This document shows positions 1 through 8,792 of a stretch of 64,000 bases of DNA, piece by piece. The DNA is from CAZDUS01 sp964508705 (GTDB lineage Bacteria > Verrucomicrobiota > Kiritimatiellia > CAIKKV01 > CAITUY01), in contig CAZDUS010000004.1 of assembly GCA_964508705.1 (NCBI GenBank), forward strand, positions 26,057 through 90,056, in the 5' to 3' direction. Made by a program: the position numbers and the translations under genes. How positions within the stretch are numbered: the stretch's first letter is position 1; every line of letters begins with the position of its first letter. The notes under the pieces were generated by a model, which worked only from the letters and a program-made list of their open reading frames with translations, did not search any database and was not told the origin of the DNA.

Positions 1-309
1 GGAACGTATCGTGATCTCTTCAGCCTCTTCAAGCCTTGCCGCATCTTCAGGAATCATGTCCCAATAATGCAGAAACGCGTTCTTCTTGAGGCCAATATCC
101 ACAAAGGCCGCCTGCAGGCCGTCTTCAAGATTCCGCACAACGCCTTTATAGATGCCGCCGACAATGCGCTCCTCCGAGGGATGCTCCACTTGGAACTCTT
201 CCAGCTTCCCGTTCTCCAAAACCGCCACCCGAGTCTCCAAACTCTCGGCATTAACCACAATCTCGCGCTTGAATGTCTTCCGTCCAAATCGAATACCAAA
301 CATAAACAT
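1..309 (-). CDS. rng: Ribonuclease E/G family protein (N-terminal part)
   Basis: This is the first 103 codons of a minus-strand gene whose 3' end lies beyond the left window edge. The translation begins MFMFGIRFGRKTFKREIV and continues with motifs of the RNase E/G N-terminus: REIVVNAE, ERIVGGIYKGVVRNLEDGLQ and AAFVDIGLKKNAFLH, which is the start of the S1-like RNA-binding domain. Known members are endoribonucleases for rRNA and mRNA processing. The two ATGs at 309 and 303 are both possible; a GGGAAGGA stretch lies just upstream and fits either. The gene is last in the mreB-to-rodA run, 68 bp after rodA. That neighbourhood (mre genes followed by rng, formerly cafA) is common in bacteria. The family is certain, but RNase E and RNase G cannot be told apart from this fragment. 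Confidence 0.85.
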   Translation of the reverse strand, partial: MFMFGIRFGRKTFKREIVVNAESLETRVAVLENGKLEEFQVEHPSEERIVGGIYKGVVRNLEDGLQAAFVDIGLKKNAFLHYWDMIPEDAARLEEAEEITIRS

Positions 310-377
310 TATTTCCTTCCCTTCATTTCCTATGACCAAACCCCTGGTGAAGCGCGCCTCCAAGGCGCCGCTTCATC

Positions 378-1556
378 TCACAGGCCGGGTCTTCTCACAT
401 AAACACTTTGCACAAATCCCAAGGCGATCAGGGTAATAACCATGAACGTCCCGCCGTAACTAACCAACGGTAGAGGAATGCCAACGACCGGCAGCACCCC
501 GATCGTCATCGCCATATTTACAAACGCATGGGTAAACACCATCGTGATGACCCCCACGCATAACAATCTCCCCATCTTATCTCTTGCCAACATTGCCGAA
601 TACAGGCCGCATAAAGCTAGGATTCCATATAATCCCACCACCGTCATCGATCCCGCAAACCCGGTTTCCTCCGCAATCACGGAAAAAATGAAGTCTGTCG
701 GTGCCACGGTTCTGGGCAAAAACCCAAGAATATTCTGCGTCCCGCTCCGAAAACCTTTCCCTGTCAGGCCACCCGACCCGACAGCAATCTCTGATTGTCG
801 TTTATTCCAGCCCGTCCCCATCGGGTCCTTGTCAGGATCCAGAAACACCTCGATCCGATCCCGTTGATACTCGGTCAGATGGATTGCCTTGAAAAAGCGA
901 TCCTGCTTCTCCTCCGAAATCCCTATCTTCTCCGGTAACGCCACGACGCCAAGCACAATAAACACTACCGCCAACCCGCTCATCACCAACCCCATCATTG
1001 GCCTTGCCGACGCGCCTGCGGCAAACAACATCCCCATCACCACCGGCAAAAACACTAACGCACTGCCCAAATCCGGCTCCTTCATCACCAGCAACATCGG
1101 GATTCCCACCAGAAGGAATATCCATCCGATTGAAGGCAGTCTTCCATACTTTTCCGCTGGCGGACTCAAAAGAGTGGCCGATAAAATAATCATCGCCACT
1201 TTCGCCAATTCCGACGGCTGTATCCCTACCCCGAAAAACATCAACCATCGACGTGCCCCATAGATCCGGGTCCCAAAAAACAACACCGCAACCAGCAGAA
1301 TCACCGCCAAGACATACCCCCACCACGCCACGTCACGGAGCCTCCGGTAATCAAACAGCGTGGCCGCCACATACCCGCCTAGTCCTGCGATAGCCCAAAG
1401 CAATTGCTTCTGGTATAGCGTGGCTGTCACATCCTCGCGCACATAAGTCGCGCTGTTGATAAACAGAATCCCAACAGTGATCAATGCCAGCATGGCCGCC
1501 AACATTAGCCAGTTCATGCGCATAAGCAGTTGAAAATGGTTGCCCCGCTCGCTCAT
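378..1556 (-). CDS. rodA: Peptidoglycan glycosyltransferase RodA (SEDS family)
   Basis: A 392-residue multi-pass membrane protein of the SEDS family. These proteins polymerise lipid II into glycan strands during cell elongation, paired with a class B penicillin-binding protein. About ten hydrophobic segments are visible. Diagnostic stretches include YGARRWL, GIQPSELAKVA, KEPDLGSALVFLP, DFIFSVIAEETGF and VGIPLPLVSYGGT. Length is normal for RodA. The start overlaps the end of the PBP2 gene by 4 bp (ATGA), which implies translational coupling with its usual partner. It lies in the mreBCD-mrdA-rodA order typical of rod-shaped bacteria. Confidence 0.95.
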   Translation of the reverse strand: MSERGNHFQLLMRMNWLMLAAMLALITVGILFINSATYVREDVTATLYQKQLLWAIAGLGGYVAATLFDYRRLRDVAWWGYVLAVILLVAVLFFGTRIYGARRWLMFFGVGIQPSELAKVAMIILSATLLSPPAEKYGRLPSIGWIFLLVGIPMLLVMKEPDLGSALVFLPVVMGMLFAAGASARPMMGLVMSGLAVVFIVLGVVALPEKIGISEEKQDRFFKAIHLTEYQRDRIEVFLDPDKDPMGTGWNKRQSEIAVGSGGLTGKGFRSGTQNILGFLPRTVAPTDFIFSVIAEETGFAGSMTVVGLYGILALCGLYSAMLARDKMGRLLCVGVITMVFTHAFVNMAMTIGVLPVVGIPLPLVSYGGTFMVITLIALGFVQSVYVRRPGL

Positions 1557-3367
1557 CCGCCCGCAGCCCCCCCATTGAAAATCCCGTTAATCAACCCATG
1601 AAGTCGAGGGGCCACCGTTGTACCGCCAGACACCGCCTCATCAACAACCATGACCACGGCCACCTTCGGATTATCATAAGGCGCAAAAACCACCATCCAA
1701 CCATGCTTCTTCCGTTTATCCTTGGTCCCGTATTCCGCTGTCCCTGTCTTTCCCGCCATCTCAATACCCTCAACCCGTGCTTTTCTACCAGTCCCCGTCG
1801 GTGCCATCAGCACATCATACATCCCTTTCCGCACCGTCTCCATGTCACCAGAAGAGACCGCCAGCCGTTTCACCAATGACGAAGGAAAATTGGTGATCAC
1901 CCCTCCCTTCCGATCCTGTAAACCCAATACCAGCCGCGGAGCGTAAACATATCCTCCATTCGCCAACGTGGCAGCCACAACCGCCATCTGCAATGGTGTC
2001 GCCGCCAAGGCACCCTGCCCGATCGACAGGTTGCATGTATCGCCCTGCCTCCATTTGTCGTGCCAAGTTTTTTCCTTCCACTCCGGCGTCGGCAATATTC
2101 CGGATGCTTCACGATCCAAAGCGATCCCCGTCTTTTTCCCTAACCCCATCCCCGCAGCCATCTCCTCAATTGGCCTCACCCCGCATTGCATCCCCATCGC
2201 CGCAAAATACGTGTTGCAAGACTGCTCAATAGCTCGCCTTAAATCCACCGTCCCGTGCCCACTCTGATTCCAGCACCCAAGCGTATAATTTCCCAAGGTG
2301 AAATGACCGGGACAATTGACCGCCATTCCCGCCTTCCACTTGCCACTAGTCAACCCCGCCAAGGCAACGACCGGCTTAAAAATACTACCCGGAGCATAGA
2401 TTTCTGCTGTGGCCCGGTTTGCCATGGGTTTCTCCGGATCGCGATTCAAGCTGTCCCACACTTCAGTCGTTAAGACCGGTATAAATTTCCCCGGCTCAAA
2501 CGTGGGAGAACTCGCCATGGCCAACACGTCACCATTGGAAGGATCCAGCACTACCACCGCGCCCGAAACTCCCCGTAGCGATGCCTCCGCCAATTCCTGG
2601 ATGTGGGCGTCCAGCGCCAACACCACATCCGCCCCCGGCTCGGGGTCCCTCTCACGAGCTTCCGCATGCTTATATCCCGAGGCGTTAATTCTTACGAGCC
2701 GCCCCCCAGCCTCTCCCGCCAACACTTCGTTGAATTGACGCTCAATCCCTGACTTCCCTGCGATTTCTGGAAGGCGATATTGATATTCCGCCAACTCCTC
2801 ATCCGATATGGATGCGCTCCCCACATATCCAAGGACATGTGCCGCCATTTCATCATGAGGATAGGTTCGCAATGACTCGATGTGTATATCCGTTCCCGAA
2901 AGATCCACACTGGTCTCCGCCAAACGCGCCAACGCCGCCGCATCCAGACTCCGCCAGACAATCAGCGGCAACGGCAATCGCTTTCGAATATGGACCCGGA
3001 TTTCCTCCTCGGACACCAACGGTTTCCTTCCAACCACAGGCGTCAATTCCCTGACCCGCCGCATCACCTCATCCACCGTGTTCTGCCACCGCCCAGGCTT
3101 ACGGACTTCCTCCAAATAGAATGCCAGGCAATAGCACGGTTGATTATCCACCAAAATTCCGCCATTCCGCTCAAGGATCCGACCACGTGACGCCGGCAAC
3201 CTCACTCGCCGCATACTTTGCCGCTGAAGGCTCTCTTCAAAATCACTTCGTCGCATAACCTGCAAGTCGAACAGGAAGCCAGCCAACACCAACAACAGCA
3301 CCGCCATAACAGCCAATATCAGCCGAATGCGCCTTAATTCCATGGGTATTGCTTCAGACGACGCCAT
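1553..3367 (-). CDS. mrdA: Penicillin-binding protein 2 (elongation transpeptidase)
   Basis: A class B PBP of 604 residues that cross-links peptidoglycan for side-wall growth as partner of RodA. It has a short N-terminal tail, one membrane anchor (LILAVMAVLLLVLAGFLF), a pedestal domain with YPHDEMAAHVLGYVG, then the transpeptidase domain. All three active-site motifs are present: SxxK as SIFK in PGSIFKPV, SxN as SCN in EQSCNTYF, and KTG in AGKTGTAEYG. I place the start at 3367, not at the upstream in-frame codon at 3451, because an AGGAGGAG ribosome site lies 10 bp before this ATG and the longer form would overlap most of the end of mreD without adding conserved sequence. The gap to mreD is 1 bp and it overlaps rodA by 4 bp. 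Confidence 0.95.
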   Translation of the reverse strand: MASSEAIPMELRRIRLILAVMAVLLLVLAGFLFDLQVMRRSDFEESLQRQSMRRVRLPASRGRILERNGGILVDNQPCYCLAFYLEEVRKPGRWQNTVDEVMRRVRELTPVVGRKPLVSEEEIRVHIRKRLPLPLIVWRSLDAAALARLAETSVDLSGTDIHIESLRTYPHDEMAAHVLGYVGSASISDEELAEYQYRLPEIAGKSGIERQFNEVLAGEAGGRLVRINASGYKHAEARERDPEPGADVVLALDAHIQELAEASLRGVSGAVVVLDPSNGDVLAMASSPTFEPGKFIPVLTTEVWDSLNRDPEKPMANRATAEIYAPGSIFKPVVALAGLTSGKWKAGMAVNCPGHFTLGNYTLGCWNQSGHGTVDLRRAIEQSCNTYFAAMGMQCGVRPIEEMAAGMGLGKKTGIALDREASGILPTPEWKEKTWHDKWRQGDTCNLSIGQGALAATPLQMAVVAATLANGGYVYAPRLVLGLQDRKGGVITNFPSSLVKRLAVSSGDMETVRKGMYDVLMAPTGTGRKARVEGIEMAGKTGTAEYGTKDKRKKHGWMVVFAPYDNPKVAVVMVVDEAVSGGTTVAPRLHGLINGIFNGGAAGG

Positions 3368-3368
3368 G

Positions 3369-3875
3369 CTAATACCGCTCCTCCTGGGCAACCCCAACCT
3401 GCCGCTCAAGACTCCCCGCCACAAGCCAGACCAAAGGGACCGCGACAACACCTAGCAAGGCATTCCCGCCCATTTTCAATCCAAGCCACCACAACGGAAC
3501 TGCAACCGTCTCTGTGCCCAGCCTCAACATCATATATATCACCAGCGTTGTGATGGCCGACAACCCGCCGCCCAACACAGCCACCGTCAGGGGGCTATCC
3601 CGGAACAGCACTTCACGTGCATGATAAATCACAAAACCAAACACCGAAAAACATAAGGCGGAATATCCCACCGGGAGCAAACTCAATGAATCCTGAATCA
3701 ATCCGGCAAGTAACGCCGAGGCCACCACCATCCCGCGGGAATGAACCAACGCATAGTAGATTGGAACCCCCAACAGGAATGGCAACTTAACCGACCCCAG
3801 GATAGCCACCGAAGGCATCAGACTCTGGGCCAAGGTCGCCAACAACAAAAGAAGAGCCATGATGGCAATGGTCAT
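3369..3875 (-). CDS. mreD: Rod shape-determining membrane protein MreD
   Basis: A 168-residue, strongly hydrophobic protein with about five membrane spans. Length and topology match MreD, the integral membrane part of the elongasome. Sequence conservation in this family is weak. The call rests on the hydrophobic profile, the segment LLPVGYSALCFSVFGFVIY, and the position between mreC and mrdA. It starts 99 bp after mreC and ends 1 bp before the PBP2 gene. Start: ATG at 3875 with only a weak purine-rich site. Confidence 0.85.
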   Translation of the reverse strand: MTIAIMALLLLLATLAQSLMPSVAILGSVKLPFLLGVPIYYALVHSRGMVVASALLAGLIQDSLSLLPVGYSALCFSVFGFVIYHAREVLFRDSPLTVAVLGGGLSAITTLVIYMMLRLGTETVAVPLWWLGLKMGGNALLGVVAVPLVWLVAGSLERQVGVAQEERY

Positions 3876-3974
3876 GCCGCCATCCTTCCTCGAACTTTTG
3901 TCTGTCTATTGGATATATCAATCATCACTACAATCACCATTCAATAACGCCGTCAGCTATCGCTTGCCTCATTC

Positions 3975-4820
3975 CTAATCTGTCACAACCAACACCTTGC
4001 GTAACCTGGCCATATCAGCCGTTGGTGTAACCACCACCCGCTGATACAATCCCGTCTCATCTGGGGCCTGCGCCACCACTCGACCCACGATTAATCCGGG
4101 AGGGAACACCCCACCCAATCCTGAAGTTGTCACCAGTTCCCCAGTCTTCAGCGCAAGATCCTTCCGGACAAACTCCACCTGAAACGGCACAGGGAGACAA
4201 ACAACTCCCAAGCTATGCCCGCCTCGCAACGAAACCCCTCCGCCATGCAATACACCGAACGAACCTTCCTCTTCGAACCGCACCGACACCCTGAAGTTGC
4301 GATCGGAAATCAGAAGCACATCACAAGCGCTGTCCGAAACCTCGATCGTCTTGCCCACTACTCCATCCGGCGTAATCACCGCCATGTTTTCCGAAATGCC
4401 ATTCGCCCGCCCCTTGTTCAAACGTATCGTCTGCCACCATCCATACCCATCATCCCTGGCGATCACTTCGCACGCTATCGTCCGATACCCCGAACTCTTC
4501 CGGAATCCCACCAATGAACGAAGTTCTTCATTCTCGCGATTGATCTGCTCCGAAACTCTCGCCTTAGCCCTTAAATCCACCACTTCTTCCAATAGGCGAT
4601 TCCTCTCCCATAACACCTCTTCGTAGCTCCCGGCAGACTCCTCGGTCTGGCTCAGTTTCGACACCACTCGGGTGCCGGCTTGCTGGTAAGAGGCGATGCC
4701 CTCCCTGAATATGCTCCGGAGAAATCCAGATACCGAATCCGGCAAATTGAGGAGGACTAGGAAGAACGTTCCCAGCACAACTAAGACTAAATATCGATGT
4801 TCCCTCACCTGCAACTCCAC
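3975..4820 (-). CDS. mreC: Rod shape-determining protein MreC
   Basis: A bitopic protein of about 281 residues with one N-terminal membrane helix (YLVLVVLGTFFLVLLNL), a coiled coil (roughly residues 50-95) and a beta-rich periplasmic domain with family motifs such as YGWWQTIRLNKG, GVVGKTIEV, GLGGVFPPGLIVG and the C-terminal RLRKVLVV. MreC scaffolds the elongasome outside the membrane. I prefer the GTG start at 4820, which gives the usual short cytoplasmic tail and has an AGGA about 11 bp upstream. An in-frame GTG at 4880 or ATG at 4865 would add 15-20 polar residues. It is separated from mreB by 128 bp that include a hairpin at 4913-4932. Confidence 0.9.
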   Translation of the reverse strand: MELQVREHRYLVLVVLGTFFLVLLNLPDSVSGFLRSIFREGIASYQQAGTRVVSKLSQTEESAGSYEEVLWERNRLLEEVVDLRAKARVSEQINRENEELRSLVGFRKSSGYRTIACEVIARDDGYGWWQTIRLNKGRANGISENMAVITPDGVVGKTIEVSDSACDVLLISDRNFRVSVRFEEEGSFGVLHGGGVSLRGGHSLGVVCLPVPFQVEFVRKDLALKTGELVTTSGLGGVFPPGLIVGRVVAQAPDETGLYQRVVVTPTADMARLRKVLVVTD

Positions 4821-4912
4821 GCATTCACGATTCCTGCCACTATTCCCCGTAGACAAGCGGGGCATCACCCAACAAGACACGCGTGGAACCCAGAGGGTTC
4901 ATAAGGCATGAC

Positions 4913-4932
4913 GGACCAGCTCATGCTGGCCC
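4913..4932 (-). promoter_or_regulatory. RNA hairpin between mreB and mreC
   Basis: An 8-bp stem with a 4-nt loop. On the minus-strand transcript it reads GGGCCAGC-ATGA-GCTGGTCC, with one G-U pair. No T-run follows, so it is not a classical intrinsic terminator. It could stabilise the mreB 3' end or be a partial attenuator that keeps mreB expressed above mreC. Function is inferred. Confidence 0.35.
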
Positions 4933-4948
4933 GCGATTGAAGAATATA

Positions 4949-5983
4949 TCAGTACGATTTTTCGCCTGCGGCAATACGGCGCAGCACGTTGAGCTCATTC
5001 AGCACAACGCCTGTTCCTTCCGCCACAGCGCTTAACGGATCATCAGCACGATGAACCGGCAATCCAGTATGTTCGGCGATTAACTGATCAATTCCCCTAA
5101 GGAGCGATCCGCCACCGGACATTACCATGCCGCGATCCACCAAGTCGGCCGAAAGTTCGGGAGGACACCGTTCCAGGGTCACCCGAATCGCATCAAGAAT
5201 GGAGGAGAGCGGCTCTTGCAACGCCTCCCGGATTTCCTCGGAGGTGATCGTTAGAGTCTTGGGGAGTCCGCAAACCAAATCACGCCCCTTGACCTCCATC
5301 GTCATCTCCTCCGCCAGCGGAAAGGCGGATCCGATCTTCATCTTGACTTCCTCAGCCGTGCGCTCACCAATCATCAAATTGTATACCCGCTTCATGTACT
5401 GGGCGATGAATTCATCCATCTCATCGCCGCCGACGCGGACACTACGGCAAAACACGATACCAGCCAGCGAAATCAACGCCACTTCCGTTGTTCCGCCGCC
5501 AATATCCACAATCATGTTTCCGGCCGGTTCCTGAACAGGCAACCCGACGCCAATCGCCGCCGCCATCGGCTCTTCAATCAAATATACCTCACGCGCTCCT
5601 GCATGCATGGCCGAATCTTTGACCGCACGCTTCTCAACTTCTGTAATTCCACTAGGCACCGCGATAATCACTCTCGGCCGCACCATCGTCCGGCGATTAT
5701 GAACCTTGCGGATGAAATACTTCAGCATGGCTTCGGTAATTTCAAAATCCGCTATAACGCCCGCTTTCATGGGGCGAATGGCCACAATACTTCCCGGTGT
5801 GCGTCCCAGCATCTGCTTGGCCTCTTCCCCGACCGCCAATACCCGGCGTGTACCGGACTGAATAGCCACAACAGACGGCTCTCGCAGAACAATACCCCGA
5901 TCTTTCACATAGACCAGCGTGTTGGCTGTCCCGAGATCAATCCCTATATCGTCGGAAAACAGACCTAGCAAGAGATTAAACAT
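4949..5983 (-). CDS. mreB: Actin-like rod shape-determining protein MreB
   Basis: A 344-residue actin homologue that forms membrane-bound filaments guiding the cell-wall elongation machinery. It begins with the short hydrophobic membrane-binding stretch MFNLLLGLF. The phosphate-1 motif is IGIDLGTANTLVYV, phosphate-2 is NMIVDIGGGTTEVALISL, and the adenosine motif is VMSGGGSLLRGI. Length is normal and no key motif is missing. An AAAGGAACTGTT ribosome site precedes the ATG. It is the first gene of the mreB-mreC-mreD-mrdA-rodA-rng run, and the 229-bp gap upstream is shared with a divergent response regulator gene. Confidence 0.97.
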   Translation of the reverse strand: MFNLLLGLFSDDIGIDLGTANTLVYVKDRGIVLREPSVVAIQSGTRRVLAVGEEAKQMLGRTPGSIVAIRPMKAGVIADFEITEAMLKYFIRKVHNRRTMVRPRVIIAVPSGITEVEKRAVKDSAMHAGAREVYLIEEPMAAAIGVGLPVQEPAGNMIVDIGGGTTEVALISLAGIVFCRSVRVGGDEMDEFIAQYMKRVYNLMIGERTAEEVKMKIGSAFPLAEEMTMEVKGRDLVCGLPKTLTITSEEIREALQEPLSSILDAIRVTLERCPPELSADLVDRGMVMSGGGSLLRGIDQLIAEHTGLPVHRADDPLSAVAEGTGVVLNELNVLRRIAAGEKSY

Positions 5984-6121
5984 AACAGTTCCTTTGCGAC
6001 TTTGTTGCCGCTCCCTTCTTGGTAACCATCCAAGATAGAGATAATGGCGTACTTTGCGTAAAACCTAACCCTTACGTCAAGACCGAAAAACGCCAAATAT
6101 TGCGTAACCAAGATATGAAGC

Positions 6122-6150
6122 TTGACGAATTCCCCCTCTCAGAACATTAT
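6122..6150 (+). promoter_or_regulatory. Sigma-70-type promoter for the LuxR-type regulator
   Basis: TTGACG (6122-6127), a 17-bp spacer and CATTAT (6145-6150) match the -35/-10 consensus at 5/6 and 4/6. The predicted transcript start is about 55 bp before the ATG at 6213. The site lies in the mreB/regulator divergent region (5984-6212), where I see no equally good promoter facing mreB. Confidence 0.45.
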
Positions 6151-6212
6151 CAGAATTAAGAAACCAGTCGGCAGGCTAGCGGTGAGTTTCATATTAGTGA
6201 AGGGCACTGATT

Positions 6213-6866
6213 ATGCGTATTAAAATTCTCCTCTGTGATGATCACCGCATCATCCGTGAAGGCCTGCGCTCCCTCCTTGAAAAACAGCCGGACATGACGA
6301 TTGTCGGCGAAGGTACCAATGGATTCGAGGCCTGCTCATTAGCTAAGACAACCTCTCCGGATATCATCGTGATCGACGTAGCCATGCCCGGCTTAAATGG
6401 CATCGCCGCCGCACGCCGCCTGCAAGAAGAAAACCAAAAAGCCAAAATTCTGGCTCTCTCCATGCATTCGGACCGACATTTTGTCACAGGCATGCTTCAG
6501 GCAGGCGCGGCGGGATACCTTCTCAAGGACTGCGCATTCAGCGAACTAACCAATGCGATACGCACTATCATAAGTGGAGGGATCTATCTTAGCCCGCAGA
6601 TAACCGGTGATGTCCTTCAGTCCTTTGCCCGCAAGGCTACTCCATCCCGAAAGAGCGGCAAGCTGGAATTATCCGCGCGGGAATCCGAAATACTTCAACT
6701 TATCGCCGAAGGCAAAAGCACCAAAGACACGGCGACAAAATTGAATTTAAGCGTGAAAACAGTCGAATCCCATCGACTCAATATCATGCGAAAAGTCGGC
6801 GTTAACAATGTGGCCGCATTGACCAAATACGCCATCCGCGAAGGGCTGACCACTCTGGAAGGATAA
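6213..6866 (+). CDS. LuxR/NarL-type response regulator
   Basis: A 217-residue two-domain DNA-binding response regulator. The receiver domain (about 1-120) starts ILLCDDHRIIREGLRSLL, carries the phospho-acceptor Asp in DIIVIDVAMPGLNG, and has the conserved Lys in YLLKDC. The C-terminal helix-turn-helix (about 150-210) matches the LuxR signature: LSARESEILQLIAEGKS, then LNLSVKTVESHRLNIMRKVG. An AAGGG site lies 9 bp before the ATG. No kinase is encoded in the same direction. The convergent receiver/kinase gene that ends 38 bp away is a possible partner. Target genes are unknown. Confidence 0.9.
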   Translation: MRIKILLCDDHRIIREGLRSLLEKQPDMTIVGEGTNGFEACSLAKTTSPDIIVIDVAMPGLNGIAAARRLQEENQKAKILALSMHSDRHFVTGMLQAGAAGYLLKDCAFSELTNAIRTIISGGIYLSPQITGDVLQSFARKATPSRKSGKLELSARESEILQLIAEGKSTKDTATKLNLSVKTVESHRLNIMRKVGVNNVAALTKYAIREGLTTLEG

Positions 6867-6904
6867 CCGCGCCTCCTCCGGTTAACTATTCAGCCCCTCT
6901 TCCC

Positions 6905-8014
6905 TTAAACTGTTCCTCCCCGGCGATTACGTCTTTCCGGAAAAACAACTCCGTAGCACGTCGTTTCCCCGCAACAATATTGCAACGTTCCGCCCAACTG
7001 CCCCGCCAAGGTGGACACCAATTCCAATCCTATGGATTTTCTACTCTGCAACGACGATTGCGCCTGCACCCCTATTCCGCTATCGCACACCTGCAGGCGC
7101 AGCATCTCCCCTTCCATGTGGCAAAACACCACTTGCACCACCTTCTTCCGCGAATCACACGCCTTCTCGCTGTCACCCCTCCTCAATTCCTTACCTTCCG
7201 GAAAGGCATGCTCCAAGGCATTCGTCACTAATTCATGCAAAATAAGACCGCACGGAATGGCAGTGTCGACCCCTAACTCAATAGAGGCAACCTGCAGATC
7301 CATCTCTATCCCCCTGGCCCAGGCATTGTGAGCACTGAACAACTCTTTCATCAACCCTCTCGCATAATCATGGAAAGGAATCTTGCTTACATCCTGCGAT
7401 AGATACAGGTTTTCATGAATCATGGACATCGCCCGGATCCTGTTATGGCTATCCTCAAATATCTGTTTTGCTTCAGATTCGGGAACATTTTCAGCACCCA
7501 ACCTCAACAAGCTAAGAATGAGTTGAAGGTTGTTCTTCACCCGATGATGAACCTCGCGCAACAACGTCTCCTTCTCTTGCAGGGATATGCGAAGCTGAGC
7601 CTCCGCCTGACAACGCTCGATCGCATACCGGACAATCCGAGCGACCGTTCGAGCATCCTCTTCGCCTTTAATCAGATAATCCTGGGCCCCTTTCCTGACC
7701 GCCTCCACGCCAAGATCATCATTGCCTGGCGCAACAATCACAACAACGGGCTTGTCGGGGAATAAGGCTCGAAGGTCAATCAACGATTGGATGCTTGCCG
7801 GGCTTGGCGTACCCAAATCAAACAGAACGACATCAAAAGCCTGCGAGGCAAGCATACTATTAGCATCAGCAGCGCTGGCCACGCTCATCAACTCATACTT
7901 CAACCCACGCCTTTCGGGAAACATACCCCGAATATTCGCCACTTCGCAATCTTCTGCCTCAATTAACAGAATCTTGATTACCGTTTCGGTAATACTGGAA
8001 GGGCTTTTCGCCAT
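6905..8014 (-). CDS. Hybrid receiver-HisKA_2 histidine kinase
   Basis: A soluble 369-residue signalling protein with an N-terminal receiver domain followed by a kinase. Receiver (about 13-135): acceptor Asp in DVVLFDLGT, conserved Lys in DYLIKGEED. Dimerisation/phosphotransfer region: EVHHRVKNNLQLILSLLRL, the H-R-x-K-N-N-L-Q form typical of the HisKA_2 class. ATP-binding region: GLILHELVTNALEHAF, then VCDSGIG and SIGLELVSTLAGQLGG. There are no membrane segments, so the input is cytoplasmic or comes through phosphorylation of its own receiver. An AGAGGG site precedes the ATG. It converges on the LuxR-type regulator gene, a plausible partner; pairing is inferred. Confidence 0.85.
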   Translation of the reverse strand: MAKSPSSITETVIKILLIEAEDCEVANIRGMFPERRGLKYELMSVASAADANSMLASQAFDVVLFDLGTPSPASIQSLIDLRALFPDKPVVVIVAPGNDDLGVEAVRKGAQDYLIKGEEDARTVARIVRYAIERCQAEAQLRISLQEKETLLREVHHRVKNNLQLILSLLRLGAENVPESEAKQIFEDSHNRIRAMSMIHENLYLSQDVSKIPFHDYARGLMKELFSAHNAWARGIEMDLQVASIELGVDTAIPCGLILHELVTNALEHAFPEGKELRRGDSEKACDSRKKVVQVVFCHMEGEMLRLQVCDSGIGVQAQSSLQSRKSIGLELVSTLAGQLGGTLQYCCGETTCYGVVFPERRNRRGGTV

Positions 8015-8099
8015 CGGTAGTCCCTCTAACTCAATTTCTCACAACCACATCCCCGCGAAAAATTACGCTCCGTCGCATCTGAATCTCATGCGGACAGAA

Positions 8100-8789
8100 T
8101 CAATCTTGCGCCTTGCCTTGCTCCAACGGATCAGGCACCCCTGCCGACGCAAATGCCGCTCGTCTCTCCACGCACGCCGGACACTCACCACACGGAAACG
8201 TGTCGCCTCGATAACAGGTCCATGTGTGCGCATAGTCAACTCCCATCTCCAAGCCCAAGGCTAATTCCTGCGCCTTGCTCATGGCTACAAAAGGCGCATG
8301 AATCCTTACCCCTTTCCTCCTGTTCAGCGACAAGACAGCGTTCATCCTGTCCAAGAATTCTTGCGTGCAATCCCAATACCCATATCGATCTTGACTCTGC
8401 GCGCCATAGTAGACGTCTTGCACTCCTTTAGCCTCCGCATAGGCCGCCGCCAGCGAAAGCAAAATCATGTTGCGATTCGGCACATAGGTAAGGGGTTGAG
8501 AAAGCGAAGCTTCGGTCATATCCTGAAGTCGCGGCACCTCTATCGCTCGATCAGTCAACGCCGACGCCCCTGTCGTTAGTGATTCAAAAAATCCCATGTC
8601 GACAATGTCATGCGCCTTAACCCCAACCACCCTCGCCTGCCACGTCGCCGCCTCCAGTTCCCGTTGATGCTTCTGTCCATAGAGGAACGATAGCGCATAC
8701 ACCTCCCCCGCCCCACGCTGCCTCACAACGTGATGTAGCAACGTCGTGGAATCCAACCCTCCTGATAATAACACTACCGCTTTATCCAT
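8100..8789 (-). CDS. queC: 7-cyano-7-deazaguanine synthase QueC
   Basis: A 229-residue enzyme that makes preQ0 from 7-carboxy-7-deazaguanine, ammonia and ATP in queuosine biosynthesis. The PP-loop ATP pyrophosphatase motif is AVVLLSGGLDSTTLLHH at the N-terminus. The C-terminal zinc site is visible as four cysteines in CYRGDTFPCGECPACVERRAAF (positions of the Cys fit the C-x7-C-x2-C-x2-C pattern). Internal YVPNRNMILLSLAAAYAE is also characteristic. It starts 3 bp after queE and belongs to the queD-queE-queC run; GTP cyclohydrolase (FolE) is not in the window. Confidence 0.95.
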   Translation of the reverse strand: MDKAVVLLSGGLDSTTLLHHVVRQRGAGEVYALSFLYGQKHQRELEAATWQARVVGVKAHDIVDMGFFESLTTGASALTDRAIEVPRLQDMTEASLSQPLTYVPNRNMILLSLAAAYAEAKGVQDVYYGAQSQDRYGYWDCTQEFLDRMNAVLSLNRRKGVRIHAPFVAMSKAQELALGLEMGVDYAHTWTCYRGDTFPCGECPACVERRAAFASAGVPDPLEQGKAQD

Positions 8790-8792
8790 GGT

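Noticed and set aside
832..1326. Minus-strand ORF of 164 residues inside rodA
   Set aside because: It is a shadow frame of rodA with Gly/Asp-rich, low-plausibility sequence and no conserved motif.
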